Notes: a model not told the origin generated them from the letters alone. A DNA stretch of 64,000 bases from Paludibacteraceae bacterium (GCA_017559385.1 JAFYSK010000063.1:27386-91385); one strand, 5' to 3'; numbered from the stretch's first letter, positions 34,577 through 43,999 are shown. Made by a program: numbers and translations.

Positions 34577-35164
34577 ATGAGAGATATTAAATCCATTGCT
34601 GTATACTGTGCAAGTTCCAATAAGGTGCGTCCATCTTATATGGAGGCAGCAGAAAAATTGGGCGCTATATTTGCGGCACAAGGCATTCGTTTGATCTATG
34701 GTGATGGTGGTATTGGCTTAATGGCTGCCGTGGCAAAGGGAGTGTTGGATGCTGGTGGTGAAGCGGTAGGTGTGATACCTCGTTTTATGGTGGAGCAGGA
34801 GTGGAATAATCCTCGTAGTACACAAACTATTGTCACTGAGACGATGCATGAGCGTAAGGCAACGATCTGCCAAATGGCTGATGCTATGGTGGCTCTGCCT
34901 GGTGGAATAGGTACTTTTGAAGAGTTGTTAGAGTGCCTGACATGGAAGCAGTTGGGTTTGCATAGTTGTCCTGTTGTTATACTGAATACAGACGGATACT
35001 ACGATCGCCTGATAGCATGTATTGATTATATGATTGAGGAGCAGATGATGCGTCCTATTCATAGAGAAATGTTTGTTGTAGTATCCCATCCTGAGGATGT
35101 TTTGCCAGCCATATTGGGAGGACCAGCGTGGGATCCTTCAACTCGTCGTTTGGCAGCTATTTAA
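34577..35164 (+). CDS. LOG-family phosphoribohydrolase, 195 aa
   Basis: This is a canonical LOG protein: YGDGGIGLMAAVAKGVLDAGG, GVIPRFM, then MHERKATICQMADAMVALPGGIGTFEEL with the intact PGGxGTxxE catalytic motif. It should cleave nucleoside 5'-monophosphates to base plus ribose-5-phosphate. It differs from the LOG protein at 12758 in the catalytic Gly and in neighbourhood, so the two are not recent duplicates. It starts a run of closely spaced plus-strand genes to trmD. Confidence 0.93.
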   Translation: MRDIKSIAVYCASSNKVRPSYMEAAEKLGAIFAAQGIRLIYGDGGIGLMAAVAKGVLDAGGEAVGVIPRFMVEQEWNNPRSTQTIVTETMHERKATICQMADAMVALPGGIGTFEELLECLTWKQLGLHSCPVVILNTDGYYDRLIACIDYMIEEQMMRPIHREMFVVVSHPEDVLPAILGGPAWDPSTRRLAAI

Positions 35165-35180
35165 AATTGGAAAATAAAGA

Positions 35181-35816
35181 ATGGAAGTAATTAGCCGAAT
35201 ATCTTCTCCTCTCTCCGAATCATGGGTGGCTTGGATTATGCTATTGCTGCTATTCTTTTCGTTGATAAATAGACTATTTTTGCAGGAGATTAATGTGGCT
35301 TTTCGATCTGTGTCAAGCCATGGAGATAGAGCGTATACTCCAAGTAATACTCCTTTGCAGTATATTACTTGGATCTATAAAGTGGCAGTAATCAGTATGG
35401 CTATTTATCTGTTGCTGTTAGATACTGGGGCGGTGTTTAGTTTTGCTAATTTTTGCATTGTTCTAGGGGTGATGACTGGTATCTATTGGTTGCAATTTGG
35501 ATGTGTGAAATTATTGGGTGCAGTATTTTTTACTCATAGGCAAGCTACCAGTGCATTGGAGCAGCGAAATCTAGTACAGAGTGCCGTGTGTGGAATAATG
35601 TTGCCGATGCTGATGTTGTTGCTGTGGGATGTTAATGCCATTACGACGGGCCTAGTGTTGCTATTGGCAGTGGTTTATTTAGGGGTTTTATTGATGCGTA
35701 TTATCCAATTGTATTACAATAACTTATTGACAATTATATACATACTACTATACATTATTAGTCTGGAGGTTATTCCATTGTTAGGTGCAATACTCTGGTT
35801 AAAAACTATTCTATGA
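35181..35816 (+). CDS. DUF4271 integral membrane protein, 211 aa
   Basis: Hydrophobic segments occur near residues 15-30, 65-85, 90-108, 140-155, 160-175 and 185-205, giving about six to seven membrane spans. Position directly before hemD matches the conserved DUF4271-hemD order in Bacteroidales. Function unknown. It overlaps the next start by 4 nt (ATGA), so translation is coupled. Confidence 0.82.
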   Translation: MEVISRISSPLSESWVAWIMLLLLFFSLINRLFLQEINVAFRSVSSHGDRAYTPSNTPLQYITWIYKVAVISMAIYLLLLDTGAVFSFANFCIVLGVMTGIYWLQFGCVKLLGAVFFTHRQATSALEQRNLVQSAVCGIMLPMLMLLLWDVNAITTGLVLLLAVVYLGVLLMRIIQLYYNNLLTIIYILLYIISLEVIPLLGAILWLKTIL

Positions 35817-36562
35817 TGAAAAAAATAAAAAAGATTTTGGTTTCCCAACCTCGTCCTCTAACTGAACGCAACCCGTATGCAGAAATGGAGAATACGTTTG
35901 GTGTGGAATGTGATTTTCAACAATTGATTCAGGTGGAAGGTCTCAATGTGCGCGAGTTTCGTGACCAACATATTTATTTGGAAGATTATACAGCCATAAT
36001 TGTTAATTCGCGTTTGGGTATCGACCATTTCTTTCGTATAGCAGAAGAAACTCGTTTTTCTGTTCCGGATTCAATGCATTATTACTGCATATCAGAAGCT
36101 GTAGGTAATTATTTGCAGAAATACATACAATATCGTAAGCGTAAGGTATTTACAGCAGAAAATAATAAATTTGAGGATTTGTTGCCAGCGATGCATCGGC
36201 GTCCACAAGAGAAGTATTTGATGGTTCTGTCGGATGTGCATAACGACGAGGATATCAGGATGTTTGCGGAGAATAAAGTGATTGTAAAACCATGTATACT
36301 TTATCGCACAGTGGCTACCAAATGGCCTCAAGAGAAACCTTTTGATTATGATATGATAGTGTTGTTTACTCCGTCTGGCGTAGCTGCGTTGCGTAAAAAC
36401 TTTCCTGATTGGCAACAAGGTGATACAGTAATTGCTTGCTTTGGTGCGAATACAGCAGCAGCGTTGGAGGAAGCCGGTTTCAGAGTAGACATTAAGGCAC
36501 CATCTGCTAAGTATCCTAGCATTACTACTGCACTTAGAGATTATCTCGAAAATCAAGAATAA
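35813..36562 (+). CDS. hemD: Uroporphyrinogen-III synthase-like protein, 249 aa
   Basis: The HemD fold is suggested by ILVSQPRPLTERNPYAEME, AIIVNSRLGIDHFF, YCISEAVGNYLQKY, and the end FTPSGVAALRKNFPDW...VIACFGANTAAALEEAGFRVDIKAP. HemD enzymes are poorly conserved, so context matters: DUF4271 upstream and rnpA downstream is the usual Bacteroidales arrangement. No other haem genes are in the window, and some relatives may not act in tetrapyrrole synthesis. Start at 35813 or 35816 cannot be distinguished. Confidence 0.8.
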   Translation: MMKKIKKILVSQPRPLTERNPYAEMENTFGVECDFQQLIQVEGLNVREFRDQHIYLEDYTAIIVNSRLGIDHFFRIAEETRFSVPDSMHYYCISEAVGNYLQKYIQYRKRKVFTAENNKFEDLLPAMHRRPQEKYLMVLSDVHNDEDIRMFAENKVIVKPCILYRTVATKWPQEKPFDYDMIVLFTPSGVAALRKNFPDWQQGDTVIACFGANTAAALEEAGFRVDIKAPSAKYPSITTALRDYLENQE

Positions 36563-36564
36563 TA

Positions 36565-36936
36565 ATGAATGCGTCTTTCCCAAAATCGGAGAAGTTGTGT
36601 GGAAAACTGATTGTAGATCAGTTGTATAAGCAGGGGAAGCGTTTTGTGGCTTGGCCATTACGTGTGAGTTATATCGTATCACCAGATAATGCCAATCGCA
36701 TACTGATCTGGGCTCCTAAATCGCTTTTTCGTCATGCTGTGGATCGTAATCGTCTTCGTAGGCAGATGCGCGAGGCATATCGTTTGAATAAAGAGATGTT
36801 ATCTCATTCTGATACCCGGTATTATATAGCATTCAACTATATAGATAAGACAATGCAAGATTATTCTGTGATTTCAAAAGCGATGAAAAAGGCGTTGAAG
36901 AAACTAAGTCAAGTAACAGATGAAAAAATGGATTAG
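36565..36936 (+). CDS. rnpA: Ribonuclease P protein component, 123 aa
   Basis: Small basic protein of RNase P, which matures tRNA 5' ends. The hallmark K[21 protein letters not shown] segment (RNR motif) is at residues ~51-72. It lies 2 nt after hemD and overlaps yidD by 17 nt. rpmH, its partner in many phyla, is not adjacent here. Confidence 0.95.
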   Translation: MNASFPKSEKLCGKLIVDQLYKQGKRFVAWPLRVSYIVSPDNANRILIWAPKSLFRHAVDRNRLRRQMREAYRLNKEMLSHSDTRYYIAFNYIDKTMQDYSVISKAMKKALKKLSQVTDEKMD

Positions 36937-37141
36937 ACATATATTCCTATTGCCAGTATACTTTTATCGTTCGTGTATCTCTCCGTTGACTCCGCCGTCA
37001 TGTCGCTATACTCCTACATGTAGCCAGTATATGGTAGAAGCGGTGATGAAATATGGAATCTTCAAAGGGGGCTGGTTGGGATTGAAGCGAATCATGCGTT
37101 GTCATCCATGGGGTGGAAGTGGTTATGATCCAGTTCCATAG
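36920..37141 (+). CDS. yidD: Membrane protein insertion efficiency factor YidD, 73 aa
   Basis: The short protein carries the YidD signature: [28 protein letters not shown] (three conserved Cys), then [25 protein letters not shown]. It is thought to help YidC-mediated insertion. The overlap with rnpA is the common order. Confidence 0.96.
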   Translation: MKKWIRHIFLLPVYFYRSCISPLTPPSCRYTPTCSQYMVEAVMKYGIFKGGWLGLKRIMRCHPWGGSGYDPVP

Positions 37142-37173
37142 TGGTTTTTAATAATGAATTTAAAGGTCTAAAA

Positions 37174-37851
37174 ATGCGTATAGATATATTAACAGCATGT
37201 CCAGAATTGTTGGAATCGCCTCTTAATCACTCGATTATTCAACGCGCGAAAGACAAGGGTATCGCCGAGATTTATGTGCATAATCTCCGCGACTACACAT
37301 TGGATAAACATCGAAAAGTAGACGACTATGCTTTTGGCTTTGGTGCGGGTATGGTTTTGCAGGTGGAGCCTATTGATCGAGCGATAGCCCATCTTACAAG
37401 TCAGCGTCAATATGACGAGATTATTTTTACAGCACCTGATGGCGAACGATTTACGCAGAAAGAAGCGAATACATTATCCCTGAAGGAGAATATCATTATC
37501 CTTTGTGGACACTATAAGGGAGTAGATCAGCGTGTGCGAGATCACTTGATAACCAAGGAATACACTATTGGAGATTTTGTGCTAACAGGTGGTGAGATGC
37601 CAGCGGCTATTATGACGGATGCTATTGTGCGATTGTTACCTGGAGCCATGGGAGACGAAACTAGTGCACTGAGTGATAGTTTTCAAGATGGTTTATTGGA
37701 GCCCGGTGTATATACTCGTCCAGCAGAATACAAGGGATGGAAAGTTCCTGAAATTCTCCTATCAGGTCATCAGGCCAAGATAGAAGAGTGGCTATATGAG
37801 GAGAGCCTCCGTCATACGATGGAAAGAAGGCCAGATTTATTAGAAGAATAA
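37174..37851 (+). CDS. trmD: tRNA (guanine37-N1)-methyltransferase, 225 aa
   Basis: TrmD methylates G37 using a trefoil-knot SAM site. Visible are [21 protein letters not shown], the [12 protein letters not shown] loop, [11 protein letters not shown] and [18 protein letters not shown] at 37174 is the family start; a GTG at 37141 would add eleven poorly conserved residues. It is spaced 32 nt from yidD and probably ends the operon. Confidence 0.96.
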   Translation: MRIDILTACPELLESPLNHSIIQRAKDKGIAEIYVHNLRDYTLDKHRKVDDYAFGFGAGMVLQVEPIDRAIAHLTSQRQYDEIIFTAPDGERFTQKEANTLSLKENIIILCGHYKGVDQRVRDHLITKEYTIGDFVLTGGEMPAAIMTDAIVRLLPGAMGDETSALSDSFQDGLLEPGVYTRPAEYKGWKVPEILLSGHQAKIEEWLYEESLRHTMERRPDLLEE

Positions 37852-37872
37852 TCATTCTCAAAAAAAGATCAT

Positions 37873-39267
37873 ATGCGTAGATTAGTTAGCTTAATGTGTA
37901 TGTGCGTCATTGCTATATTGAGCATGGCGCAAGCCAAGTATGTCTTTATGTTTATTGGAGATGGAATGGGACCTCACCAGGTGTTGTCTACCGAAATGTA
38001 CTTGGCCGAGATGGAGGGTAAGATAGGTCGCAAACAGTTGTTGATGACTACATTCCCTTATTCTGGACAGGCAGCAACCTTTTCTGCGTCGAGTGGTATT
38101 ACTGATTCGGCAGCTTCAGGTACATGCTTGGCTACGGGTAAGAAGACCAATAATGGTGTAATAGGTTTGGCGCATGATAGTACACCTGTTTATAGTGTAG
38201 CTTCTCAGCTTAAGCAGCAAGGATGGGGAGTGGGTATAATGACTACAGTGACAATTGATCATGCCACACCATCTGCCCACTATGCGCATACGCCATCTCG
38301 CGAAAACTATTATACGATAGGTACTCAATTAGTGGAATCTAATTTTGACTTTTTTGGCGGTGCTGGTTTTTCTAGACCATTAGATCGTAACAATGCGGAT
38401 GCCCCTAACTTGTATGATTTAGCGCAACAAAAAGGATATGCACTAGTAGCTGGATATGAGGATGTTAAAAATCATTCTGGTGCAAAGAAAATGATACTTC
38501 TTCCAGAGTATTATCAAGATTATTACACTAGTTTTGCCGGTTCATTACCTTATGCCATTGATCGTACGTCGTCAGATTTAACCTTGAGTCAAATAGTAGA
38601 AGTGGCCATAGATCGATTGTCAACTTATGATCATTTTTTTATAATGGCAGAAGGTGGAAAAATTGATTATGCTAGCCATGCCAATGATGGAGCAACAGTG
38701 TTGCATGAAGTGATGGATTTTGACGAGGCTATCAAGGTGGCATATCGTTTTTATGAGCAACACCCAGATGAGACACTCATCGTTATTACTGCTGACCATG
38801 AAACAGGTGGTATGGCGCTAGGAAATAGTGATTATGTACTTAATCTCAAGGTGCTAGCCAATCAACAATGTTCGTTGGATAAACTCTCTGATCAGTTGTC
38901 TGCGCTGCATAAAACAGAGGGAAAGAATCTCCAGTGGGAGCAAGTTAAGGAGTTGATTTCTAAAAATACAGGTTTGTATTCGAAAGTGGAAATGACAGCA
39001 GATGAGGATGCTAAATTGCAAGAGGCTTTTGCAAATATGATGAGTCATCAAGATGTTGTTAAAACGCTATATAAAGATCTTAATGCTCTGGCTGCCCATA
39101 CCTTGGGTATACTCAATAAGAAGTCTCGTTTGGGTTGGACAAGTGGCGGACATACTGCATCTGCAGTACCTGTCTTTGCCATTGGTGTTGGTGCGGAGCA
39201 TTTCACGGGCTGGCACGATAATAGTGAAATAGCGCCACTCATTTATCAAGCAACACAATCAAAGTAG
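37873..39267 (+). CDS. Exported alkaline phosphatase, 464 aa
   Basis: The signal peptide (MRRLVSLMCMCVIAILSMAQA) is followed by FMFIGDGMG with the first metal-binding Asp. The nucleophile motif T-D-S-A-A-S-G-T is near residue 78, and H-E-T-G-G and the last metal His in GWTSGGHTA are present. This is the PhoA-type active-site order, and length is typical. It should release phosphate from monoesters in the periplasm. No Pho box or equivalent can be recognised upstream; the gap to trmD is only 21 nt. Confidence 0.93.
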   Translation: MRRLVSLMCMCVIAILSMAQAKYVFMFIGDGMGPHQVLSTEMYLAEMEGKIGRKQLLMTTFPYSGQAATFSASSGITDSAASGTCLATGKKTNNGVIGLAHDSTPVYSVASQLKQQGWGVGIMTTVTIDHATPSAHYAHTPSRENYYTIGTQLVESNFDFFGGAGFSRPLDRNNADAPNLYDLAQQKGYALVAGYEDVKNHSGAKKMILLPEYYQDYYTSFAGSLPYAIDRTSSDLTLSQIVEVAIDRLSTYDHFFIMAEGGKIDYASHANDGATVLHEVMDFDEAIKVAYRFYEQHPDETLIVITADHETGGMALGNSDYVLNLKVLANQQCSLDKLSDQLSALHKTEGKNLQWEQVKELISKNTGLYSKVEMTADEDAKLQEAFANMMSHQDVVKTLYKDLNALAAHTLGILNKKSRLGWTSGGHTASAVPVFAIGVGAEHFTGWHDNSEIAPLIYQATQSK

Positions 39268-39277
39268 TTGGATACGG

Positions 39278-39730
39278 TTATAGTTGTTCAATAATTTCCT
39301 CGTATGTAAATCCCCGTTGCATGCAAAAACGCAGCAGTTTTTCGCGTGCGGTGGGATCGGTAGACTTGAGTGTACGTTTTTTGGAAGAAATGACGCGCTC
39401 AAGCGTGTTGTAGTACTCTGTTTCGTCAAAACTATCTAATGCTTTAGCAATAGCTTCCTGGGGCAGGTGTTTAGCATATAAGTGTGCACGAATCTTCATC
39501 CTTCCCCAACCTTGGTATAGTACTTTGTCGTGGACAAAAGCGTGACAGTAGCGTTGCTCATTGATATAGTTGGCGTGCAGCAGATGAACAATGATCTCTT
39601 CGCATTGTTCTTCGGAGGCTTCCCATTGTAGTAACTTGCTGCGTGTTTCGCTGATGCAATGTTCCGCTGCGGCGCAGTAAGCTTCTGCCTTAGCAGTCAA
39701 TTGTGCCATAGACCATTCGCTCTTTGCCAT
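39278..39730 (-). CDS. recX: RecX regulatory protein, 150 aa
   Basis: All-helical three-repeat RecX layout. YINEQRYCHAFVHDKVLYQGWGRMKIRAHLYAKHLP (first to second repeat) and LLRFCMQRGFTYEEIIEQL at the C-terminus are family-typical. RecX modulates RecA filaments. It overlaps the prmC 3' end by 41 nt if started at 39730; a second ATG at 39709 would shorten the overlap. Confidence 0.88.
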   Translation of the reverse strand: MAKSEWSMAQLTAKAEAYCAAAEHCISETRSKLLQWEASEEQCEEIIVHLLHANYINEQRYCHAFVHDKVLYQGWGRMKIRAHLYAKHLPQEAIAKALDSFDETEYYNTLERVISSKKRTLKSTDPTAREKLLRFCMQRGFTYEEIIEQL

Positions 39731-40616
39731 AGATATCGCATTTGAGTGTTATATGTTGATAACCTAGTTGTTTTAACATATCGCATACTTCTTTTCCATA
39801 TGCTTCGTTGATCTCAAAGAAGAGATTCTTAGCTGCTCTCATCTGAGCAATTCGACGGTAGAATAATAGTGGATCGGAGTCAGGAACAAATAGTGCGCTA
39901 TGTGGTTCGTGTAGCAAAACGCGCGCATCCATATCTGCTTTCTCTTTTTGGCAAATATAAGGCGGATTACTCACGATGATATCAAAGGAATCTATGCTTT
40001 CTGTTAGAATATCTAATTGCTTCCAAGTGATTTGTACCTGGTTTCGTTGGGCATTTCCTTGTGCCACTACTAATGCTTCTTGACTGATGTCAATGCCTGT
40101 AACATGCCATAGGGGACATGTTTGTTTGAGTGCTATTGCAATGCAACCGCTTCCTGTGCCGATATCTGCGAGGCGCAGTGGCTGGTAATGATTGGCTGTC
40201 TGAAGGATCCATTCAACCAATTCAGCAGTCTCGGGGCGAGGAATAAGGGTGGCTGGGGTAACGCGTAGGTCAAGTCCCATCCACTCCGTGTGCTCAAAAA
40301 TATATTGGATGGGCATGTGCGCACGAACTTTTTCCAAAATGATTTCTATATTTGGAATATTTTCAGCCTCTTTCGCCTCAGCCTGCTCAGAAGTACATTC
40401 CCCCGAGGTAGTTGCAGAAAAATGCGGTCTATGGCAATGAAAAGAATCCTTTTCTTGCTCATATACATTTTTTTTTGTATCTTTGCAGTCCATTAGGATT
40501 TGTGTTCGACTGAGGCCTGTGGTTTCTTCTAAGATCCAATATGCCAATTCGTACAACTCCTCTTCTGCCACATATCCGCGCAGCTGCGTGATAATATAAT
40601 CTAAATGTTGTTTCAC
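39690..40616 (-). CDS. prmC: Release factor N5-glutamine methyltransferase, 308 aa, likely GTG start
   Basis: PrmC methylates the GGQ glutamine of RF1/RF2. It has an N-terminal helical domain (residues 1-45, ending SRTQIL) and a Rossmann methyltransferase domain with LADIGTGSGCIAIAL and the diagnostic V-S-N-P-P-Y-I. The promoter at 40651-40621 excludes the upstream ATG at 40643. The GTG at 40616 lies 5 nt past the -7 element and fits a leaderless start. Between the domains a non-conserved segment of about 45 residues (CKDTKKNVYEQEK to AEAKEAEN) is encoded by DNA that also carries a plus-strand promoter for ribD. Confidence 0.9.
   Translation of the reverse strand: MKQHLDYIITQLRGYVAEEELYELAYWILEETTGLSRTQILMDCKDTKKNVYEQEKDSFHCHRPHFSATTSGECTSEQAEAKEAENIPNIEIILEKVRAHMPIQYIFEHTEWMGLDLRVTPATLIPRPETAELVEWILQTANHYQPLRLADIGTGSGCIAIALKQTCPLWHVTGIDISQEALVVAQGNAQRNQVQITWKQLDILTESIDSFDIIVSNPPYICQKEKADMDARVLLHEPHSALFVPDSDPLLFYRRIAQMRAAKNLFFEINEAYGKEVCDMLKQLGYQHITLKCDIYGKERMVYGTIDC
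40455..40485 (+). promoter_or_regulatory. ribD promoter embedded antisense in prmC
   Basis: TTG 40455-40457, 20 bp, TATCTTTG 40478-40485, the same quality as the secDF or gyrB promoters. It lies inside prmC codons for the non-conserved linker. The leader to the ribD ATG would be about 157 nt and antisense to the prmC 5' end. Confidence 0.75.
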
Positions 40617-40620
40617 GCTG

Positions 40621-40651
40621 CAAAGATAGTGAAAAAAAAGCAAGTATGCAA
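40621..40651 (-). promoter_or_regulatory. prmC promoter overlapping the ribD start codon
   Basis: Minus strand TTG 40651-40649, 20 bp, TATCTTTG 40628-40621. The -33 element falls in ribD codons 2-3 (ATG at 40646). Confidence 0.8.
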
Positions 40652-41680
40652 ATCATGAATGAGAAATATATATATCGATGTTTGCAGTTGGCTCGCCTGG
40701 CTGAATATTATGTAGCTCCTAACCCCATGGTTGGAGCCATCTTGGTACAACATACAGAGCAAGGTGATAAGATTCTGGGCGAAGGGTGGCATATGCAATA
40801 TGGTGGACCTCATGCTGAGCCTAATTGTATTGCTAATGCAGAGCACGCTCATCCGCAAGGTATTGATTATAAGTCTTGTACTTTGTATGTCAACCTTGAA
40901 CCATGTAGTCATTATGGTAAGACTCCGCCGTGTGCAGAGCTGATTATTCGTAAAGGAATAGGGCGTGTGGTGGTTGGTATGTTAGATCCAAATCCGCAGG
41001 TTGCAGGTAGAGGAGTACGAATGATGCAAGAAGCAGGGGTAGATGTGCAGGTGGGTGTACTAGAAAAGGAATGTTTCGAGTTGAACAAGCGATTTGTCTG
41101 TTTACATACTCAGCATCGTCCGTATGTTATTTTAAAGTGGGCTCAAACAGCTGATGGGTATATTGATGTGGCTCGTGACAGCGGAGTTCCATTGATTATA
41201 TCAACACCTCTTACCAAGCAATTAGTTCATCAGCAACGAGCAGAAAATATGGCGATTATGGTGGGAACCAGAACGGTTATTCTGGATAATCCCCGCTTGT
41301 TGAACACGAGATGGAGTGGACGAAATCCGATTCGAATCACACAGGATCGTCATCATGTTTTGCCTGAGGATAGTAATATCTTTTCGGATCAATCTCCTAC
41401 TATTGTATATAGAGATAATACCGAGTGGACACATGTGTTGTCAGACTTGGCGAAGCGCAATATTCATTCAGTCCTAGTTGAAGGCGGTGCCATCTTGTTG
41501 CAAAATATTATAGATTCTGGGCTCTATGACGAGGTGCATGTGGAGGTGAGTCAGTATAGTTTGTTGCAGTCGGTGGGAAAGTTGTTACAGGGTGTAGAGG
41601 CTCCTAAATATGTATTTTCTACCCAGCCCACAATAGTGGATGGAAATCTTATCTATGTAGAATATAAAAACGGATTTTAA
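40646..41680 (+). CDS. ribD: Riboflavin biosynthesis deaminase/reductase, 344 aa
   Basis: Bifunctional RibD. The N-terminal deaminase has the zinc motif H-A-E-P-N (near residue 56) and P-C-S-H-Y-G-K-T-P-P-C. A reductase domain from about residue 150 contains LKWAQTADGYID, VGTRTVILDNPRLLNTRW and LVEGGAILLQNII. It performs two consecutive steps of riboflavin synthesis on the pyrimidine intermediate. I see no FMN riboswitch upstream; the leader is prmC-antisense sequence. Start could be 40646 or 40655. Confidence 0.95.
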   Translation: MQIMNEKYIYRCLQLARLAEYYVAPNPMVGAILVQHTEQGDKILGEGWHMQYGGPHAEPNCIANAEHAHPQGIDYKSCTLYVNLEPCSHYGKTPPCAELIIRKGIGRVVVGMLDPNPQVAGRGVRMMQEAGVDVQVGVLEKECFELNKRFVCLHTQHRPYVILKWAQTADGYIDVARDSGVPLIISTPLTKQLVHQQRAENMAIMVGTRTVILDNPRLLNTRWSGRNPIRITQDRHHVLPEDSNIFSDQSPTIVYRDNTEWTHVLSDLAKRNIHSVLVEGGAILLQNIIDSGLYDEVHVEVSQYSLLQSVGKLLQGVEAPKYVFSTQPTIVDGNLIYVEYKNGF

Positions 41681-41731
41681 CTTTCAGTTAACAACCCAAT
41701 GTATCAAAGATACGAAAAAGACTCTCAAATC

Positions 41732-41762
41732 TTGCATAATTGAGAAAATTGTTGTATCTTTG
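41732..41762 (+). promoter_or_regulatory. Promoter of the surA-like/ostA cluster
   Basis: TTG 41732-41734, 20 bp, TATCTTTG 41755-41762; first ATG at 41803. Confidence 0.88.
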
Positions 41763-41802
41763 CGGCCTAAATGTGTATGATAAATCAAAGTAAGTAATCG
41801 CG

Positions 41803-42663
41803 ATGAAGTCAAGTTGGATTTTCTCCTATAGCATGGTGTTGCTGTTGTGTGCAGTAGGCATGTGTTCTTGTGGTTATCTCAAAAACGAACGAGGTCAAGA
41901 TGTGGTTGCAGAATGCTGTGGCCAAGTGTTAACGGTGGATGATATTCGAGTGCATACTGCTGGATTCTCAGCAGAGGATAGTGCAAGAATCGCTGATGAA
42001 TATATAAAAAGTTGGGCTATAGAGTTGTTGATGTATGAAGGTTCTCATCGTGTTGATAGTAAAAAGATAGAGGCGTTGGTAGAAGATTATCGTAGATCTT
42101 TGTATGTTTACGAGTATGAGCAGCTGCTAGTGGCACAGCGTATGTCACAGGAGGTTCCAGATTCATTGATACAGTCTTATTACCAGCGGAATAAGCAACA
42201 TTTGATTTTGCGTGAGACATTACTGAAGGGTGCTTTGATTATTTTGCCGAAGGATGCACCGAAGATTGATAACTTGCATCGTCATTTATCAACTTTGAAC
42301 AAGTCCGAGTCATTAGAAGCTGTGGAGAAGTATGTATATCAGTATGGTGTGGGCTATGAGTTGTTTGTAGATGAATGGAAACCTGCTGAGTCTGTTATAG
42401 CTTGTATGCCTATTGAACTAGCCGATCTGGACCGGATGTTGGCCAAGAATAAGCTGATAGAAGTGAAAGATTCAATCAATAGATATCTGTTCCAGGTGGT
42501 TGATTTTTGCTCGGCAGGCAGTGTGATGCCATTAGATTATGCGCGTGAGAATATTGTGGCAAATATACTAGGAGCGCAAAGTAAAGAATTTATACGAAAA
42601 ACTCGTCAGGATTTATACGATAAGTCTATTAAAAATGGTAAATTAAAACGATATGAAAAATAA
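41803..42663 (+). CDS. SurA-N-like lipoprotein, 286 aa
   Basis: The signal peptide ends with VGMCSCG, a plausible lipobox. The rest is mostly helical and resembles the chaperone part of SurA/PpiC proteins: VLTVDDIRVHTAGF, then RIADEYIKSWAIELLMYE, with a C-terminal helix LDYARENIVANILGAQSKEFI that is common at the end of these proteins. A prolyl-isomerase domain is not evident. The gene overlaps the next PPIase gene by 11 nt, so the two likely act together in outer membrane protein folding. Confidence 0.75.
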   Translation: MKSSWIFSYSMVLLLCAVGMCSCGYLKNERGQDVVAECCGQVLTVDDIRVHTAGFSAEDSARIADEYIKSWAIELLMYEGSHRVDSKKIEALVEDYRRSLYVYEYEQLLVAQRMSQEVPDSLIQSYYQRNKQHLILRETLLKGALIILPKDAPKIDNLHRHLSTLNKSESLEAVEKYVYQYGVGYELFVDEWKPAESVIACMPIELADLDRMLAKNKLIEVKDSINRYLFQVVDFCSAGSVMPLDYARENIVANILGAQSKEFIRKTRQDLYDKSIKNGKLKRYEK

Positions 42664-43999
42664 GATTATTATATTATTTGCCCTATTTCCCTTGTCTTTG
42701 TCGGCTCAGGATAATGTAATCGATGAGGTGGTATGGATTGTAGGTGAAGAGGCTATATTGAAGAGCGAAGTAGAAGAAGAGCGTCTTCGTGCACAATATG
42801 AGGGAACACCAATACCAGGTGATCCTTATTGTGTGATACCAGAACAATTGGCTATTCAAAAGTTGTTTTTGCATCAAGCGGAATTAGACTCAATCGAAGT
42901 CAATGAGTCTTCTGTAAGTAGTCAGGTAGATATGCGAATGAATTATTATGTTTCGCAGATTGGAAGCAAGGAGAAGATGGAAGAATACTTCCGCAAGACG
43001 AGTAGTGAGATTCGTGAGGAAATGATGACTATGGTAAGGAATCAAATGATTATTCAGCAGATGCAAGCTAAGTTGACAGAGAATATCTCGCCAACTCCAG
43101 CTGAAGTTCGTCGTTTCTACAATAGTCTACATCAGGATTCCATACCTATGGTGCCTGCACAAGTTGAGGTGCAGATCATAAGTATAGAACCTACTGTTCC
43201 TGTTGAAGAAACTGAGCGCATAAAAGCTCGCTTGCGAGACTATACGGAGCGTGTTCATAATGGTTCTGCTGATTTTAGTATGTTGGCTCGTTTGTATTCC
43301 GAAGATGTGGAGTCAGCTAAGCGAGGTGGAGAATTAGGATTCGTAGGAAAGGGACAATTGGTAACGGAGTTTGCTAATGTGGCATTTAACTTGACAGATC
43401 CTAAGCGTGTATCACGTGTTGTGCAGACGGAATATGGTTTTCATATTATACAGCTCATAGAGCGTAAAGGTGATCGTGTGAATTGTCGTCATATTCTTCT
43501 AAAACCACGTATTTCGGCAGATGATAAAGTACGTGCTATAGCTAAACTAGATTCAGTTCGTGCTCTGGTAGTAGATAGCGGTTTGGTTTTTGAAGCGGCA
43601 GTAGCAAAGTTCTCTGAAGATAAATCCACCGTAATGAGTGGAGGTTTGATGACGAATATGAATACTGGAGCTAGTAAGTTTGAGTACCAAGAATTACCTC
43701 CAGAGATAGCCAAACAAATCTATATGCTCAGTGAGGGTGAAGTAAGTGTTCCTTTTGTGATGATGGATCGTGCAAAGAACAAAGAGATCTGTGTGTTGGT
43801 TAAGTTGAAAACAAAACGCGAGGCGCATAAGGCGAACTTGGTGGATGATTTTCAGGTGATTCGTGAAATGTTGCAGCAAAAACTTAGTCAGGAAACGATT
43901 GACCAATGGATACGCCAAAAACAAAAGGAGATATATGTATCCATTGATCCTGCGTGGCGTGGATGCGACTTTGAGTATCCTGGTTGGGTGCACGAATAA
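42653..43999 (+). CDS. SurA-like periplasmic peptidyl-prolyl isomerase, 448 aa
   Basis: Signal peptide MKNKIIILFALFPLSLSA, then the SurA N-terminal helix domain (NVIDEVVWIVGEEAILKSEVEEE, a standard opening). Two parvulin-type domains follow (residues ~170-275 with SAKRGGELGFVGKGQLV and FGFHIIQLIERKGDR-like ends; ~278-395 with VNCRHILLKP and MSGGLMTN). Periplasmic chaperone for beta-barrel proteins. It is flanked by a SurA-like lipoprotein and an OstA-like protein, an envelope-assembly group. Confidence 0.92.
   Translation: MKNKIIILFALFPLSLSAQDNVIDEVVWIVGEEAILKSEVEEERLRAQYEGTPIPGDPYCVIPEQLAIQKLFLHQAELDSIEVNESSVSSQVDMRMNYYVSQIGSKEKMEEYFRKTSSEIREEMMTMVRNQMIIQQMQAKLTENISPTPAEVRRFYNSLHQDSIPMVPAQVEVQIISIEPTVPVEETERIKARLRDYTERVHNGSADFSMLARLYSEDVESAKRGGELGFVGKGQLVTEFANVAFNLTDPKRVSRVVQTEYGFHIIQLIERKGDRVNCRHILLKPRISADDKVRAIAKLDSVRALVVDSGLVFEAAVAKFSEDKSTVMSGGLMTNMNTGASKFEYQELPPEIAKQIYMLSEGEVSVPFVMMDRAKNKEICVLVKLKTKREAHKANLVDDFQVIREMLQQKLSQETIDQWIRQKQKEIYVSIDPAWRGCDFEYPGWVHE

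Noticed and set aside
36092-36682. 196-codon minus-strand ORF across hemD and rnpA
   Set aside because: Antisense to two conserved genes and without recognisable motif.
37141-37173. GTG start for trmD giving an 11-residue extension
   Set aside because: The extension is not part of the family and ATG 37174 begins the conserved N-terminus.
40486-40645. FMN riboswitch upstream of ribD
   Set aside because: The leader is prmC coding sequence in antisense and lacks the conserved riboswitch core blocks.
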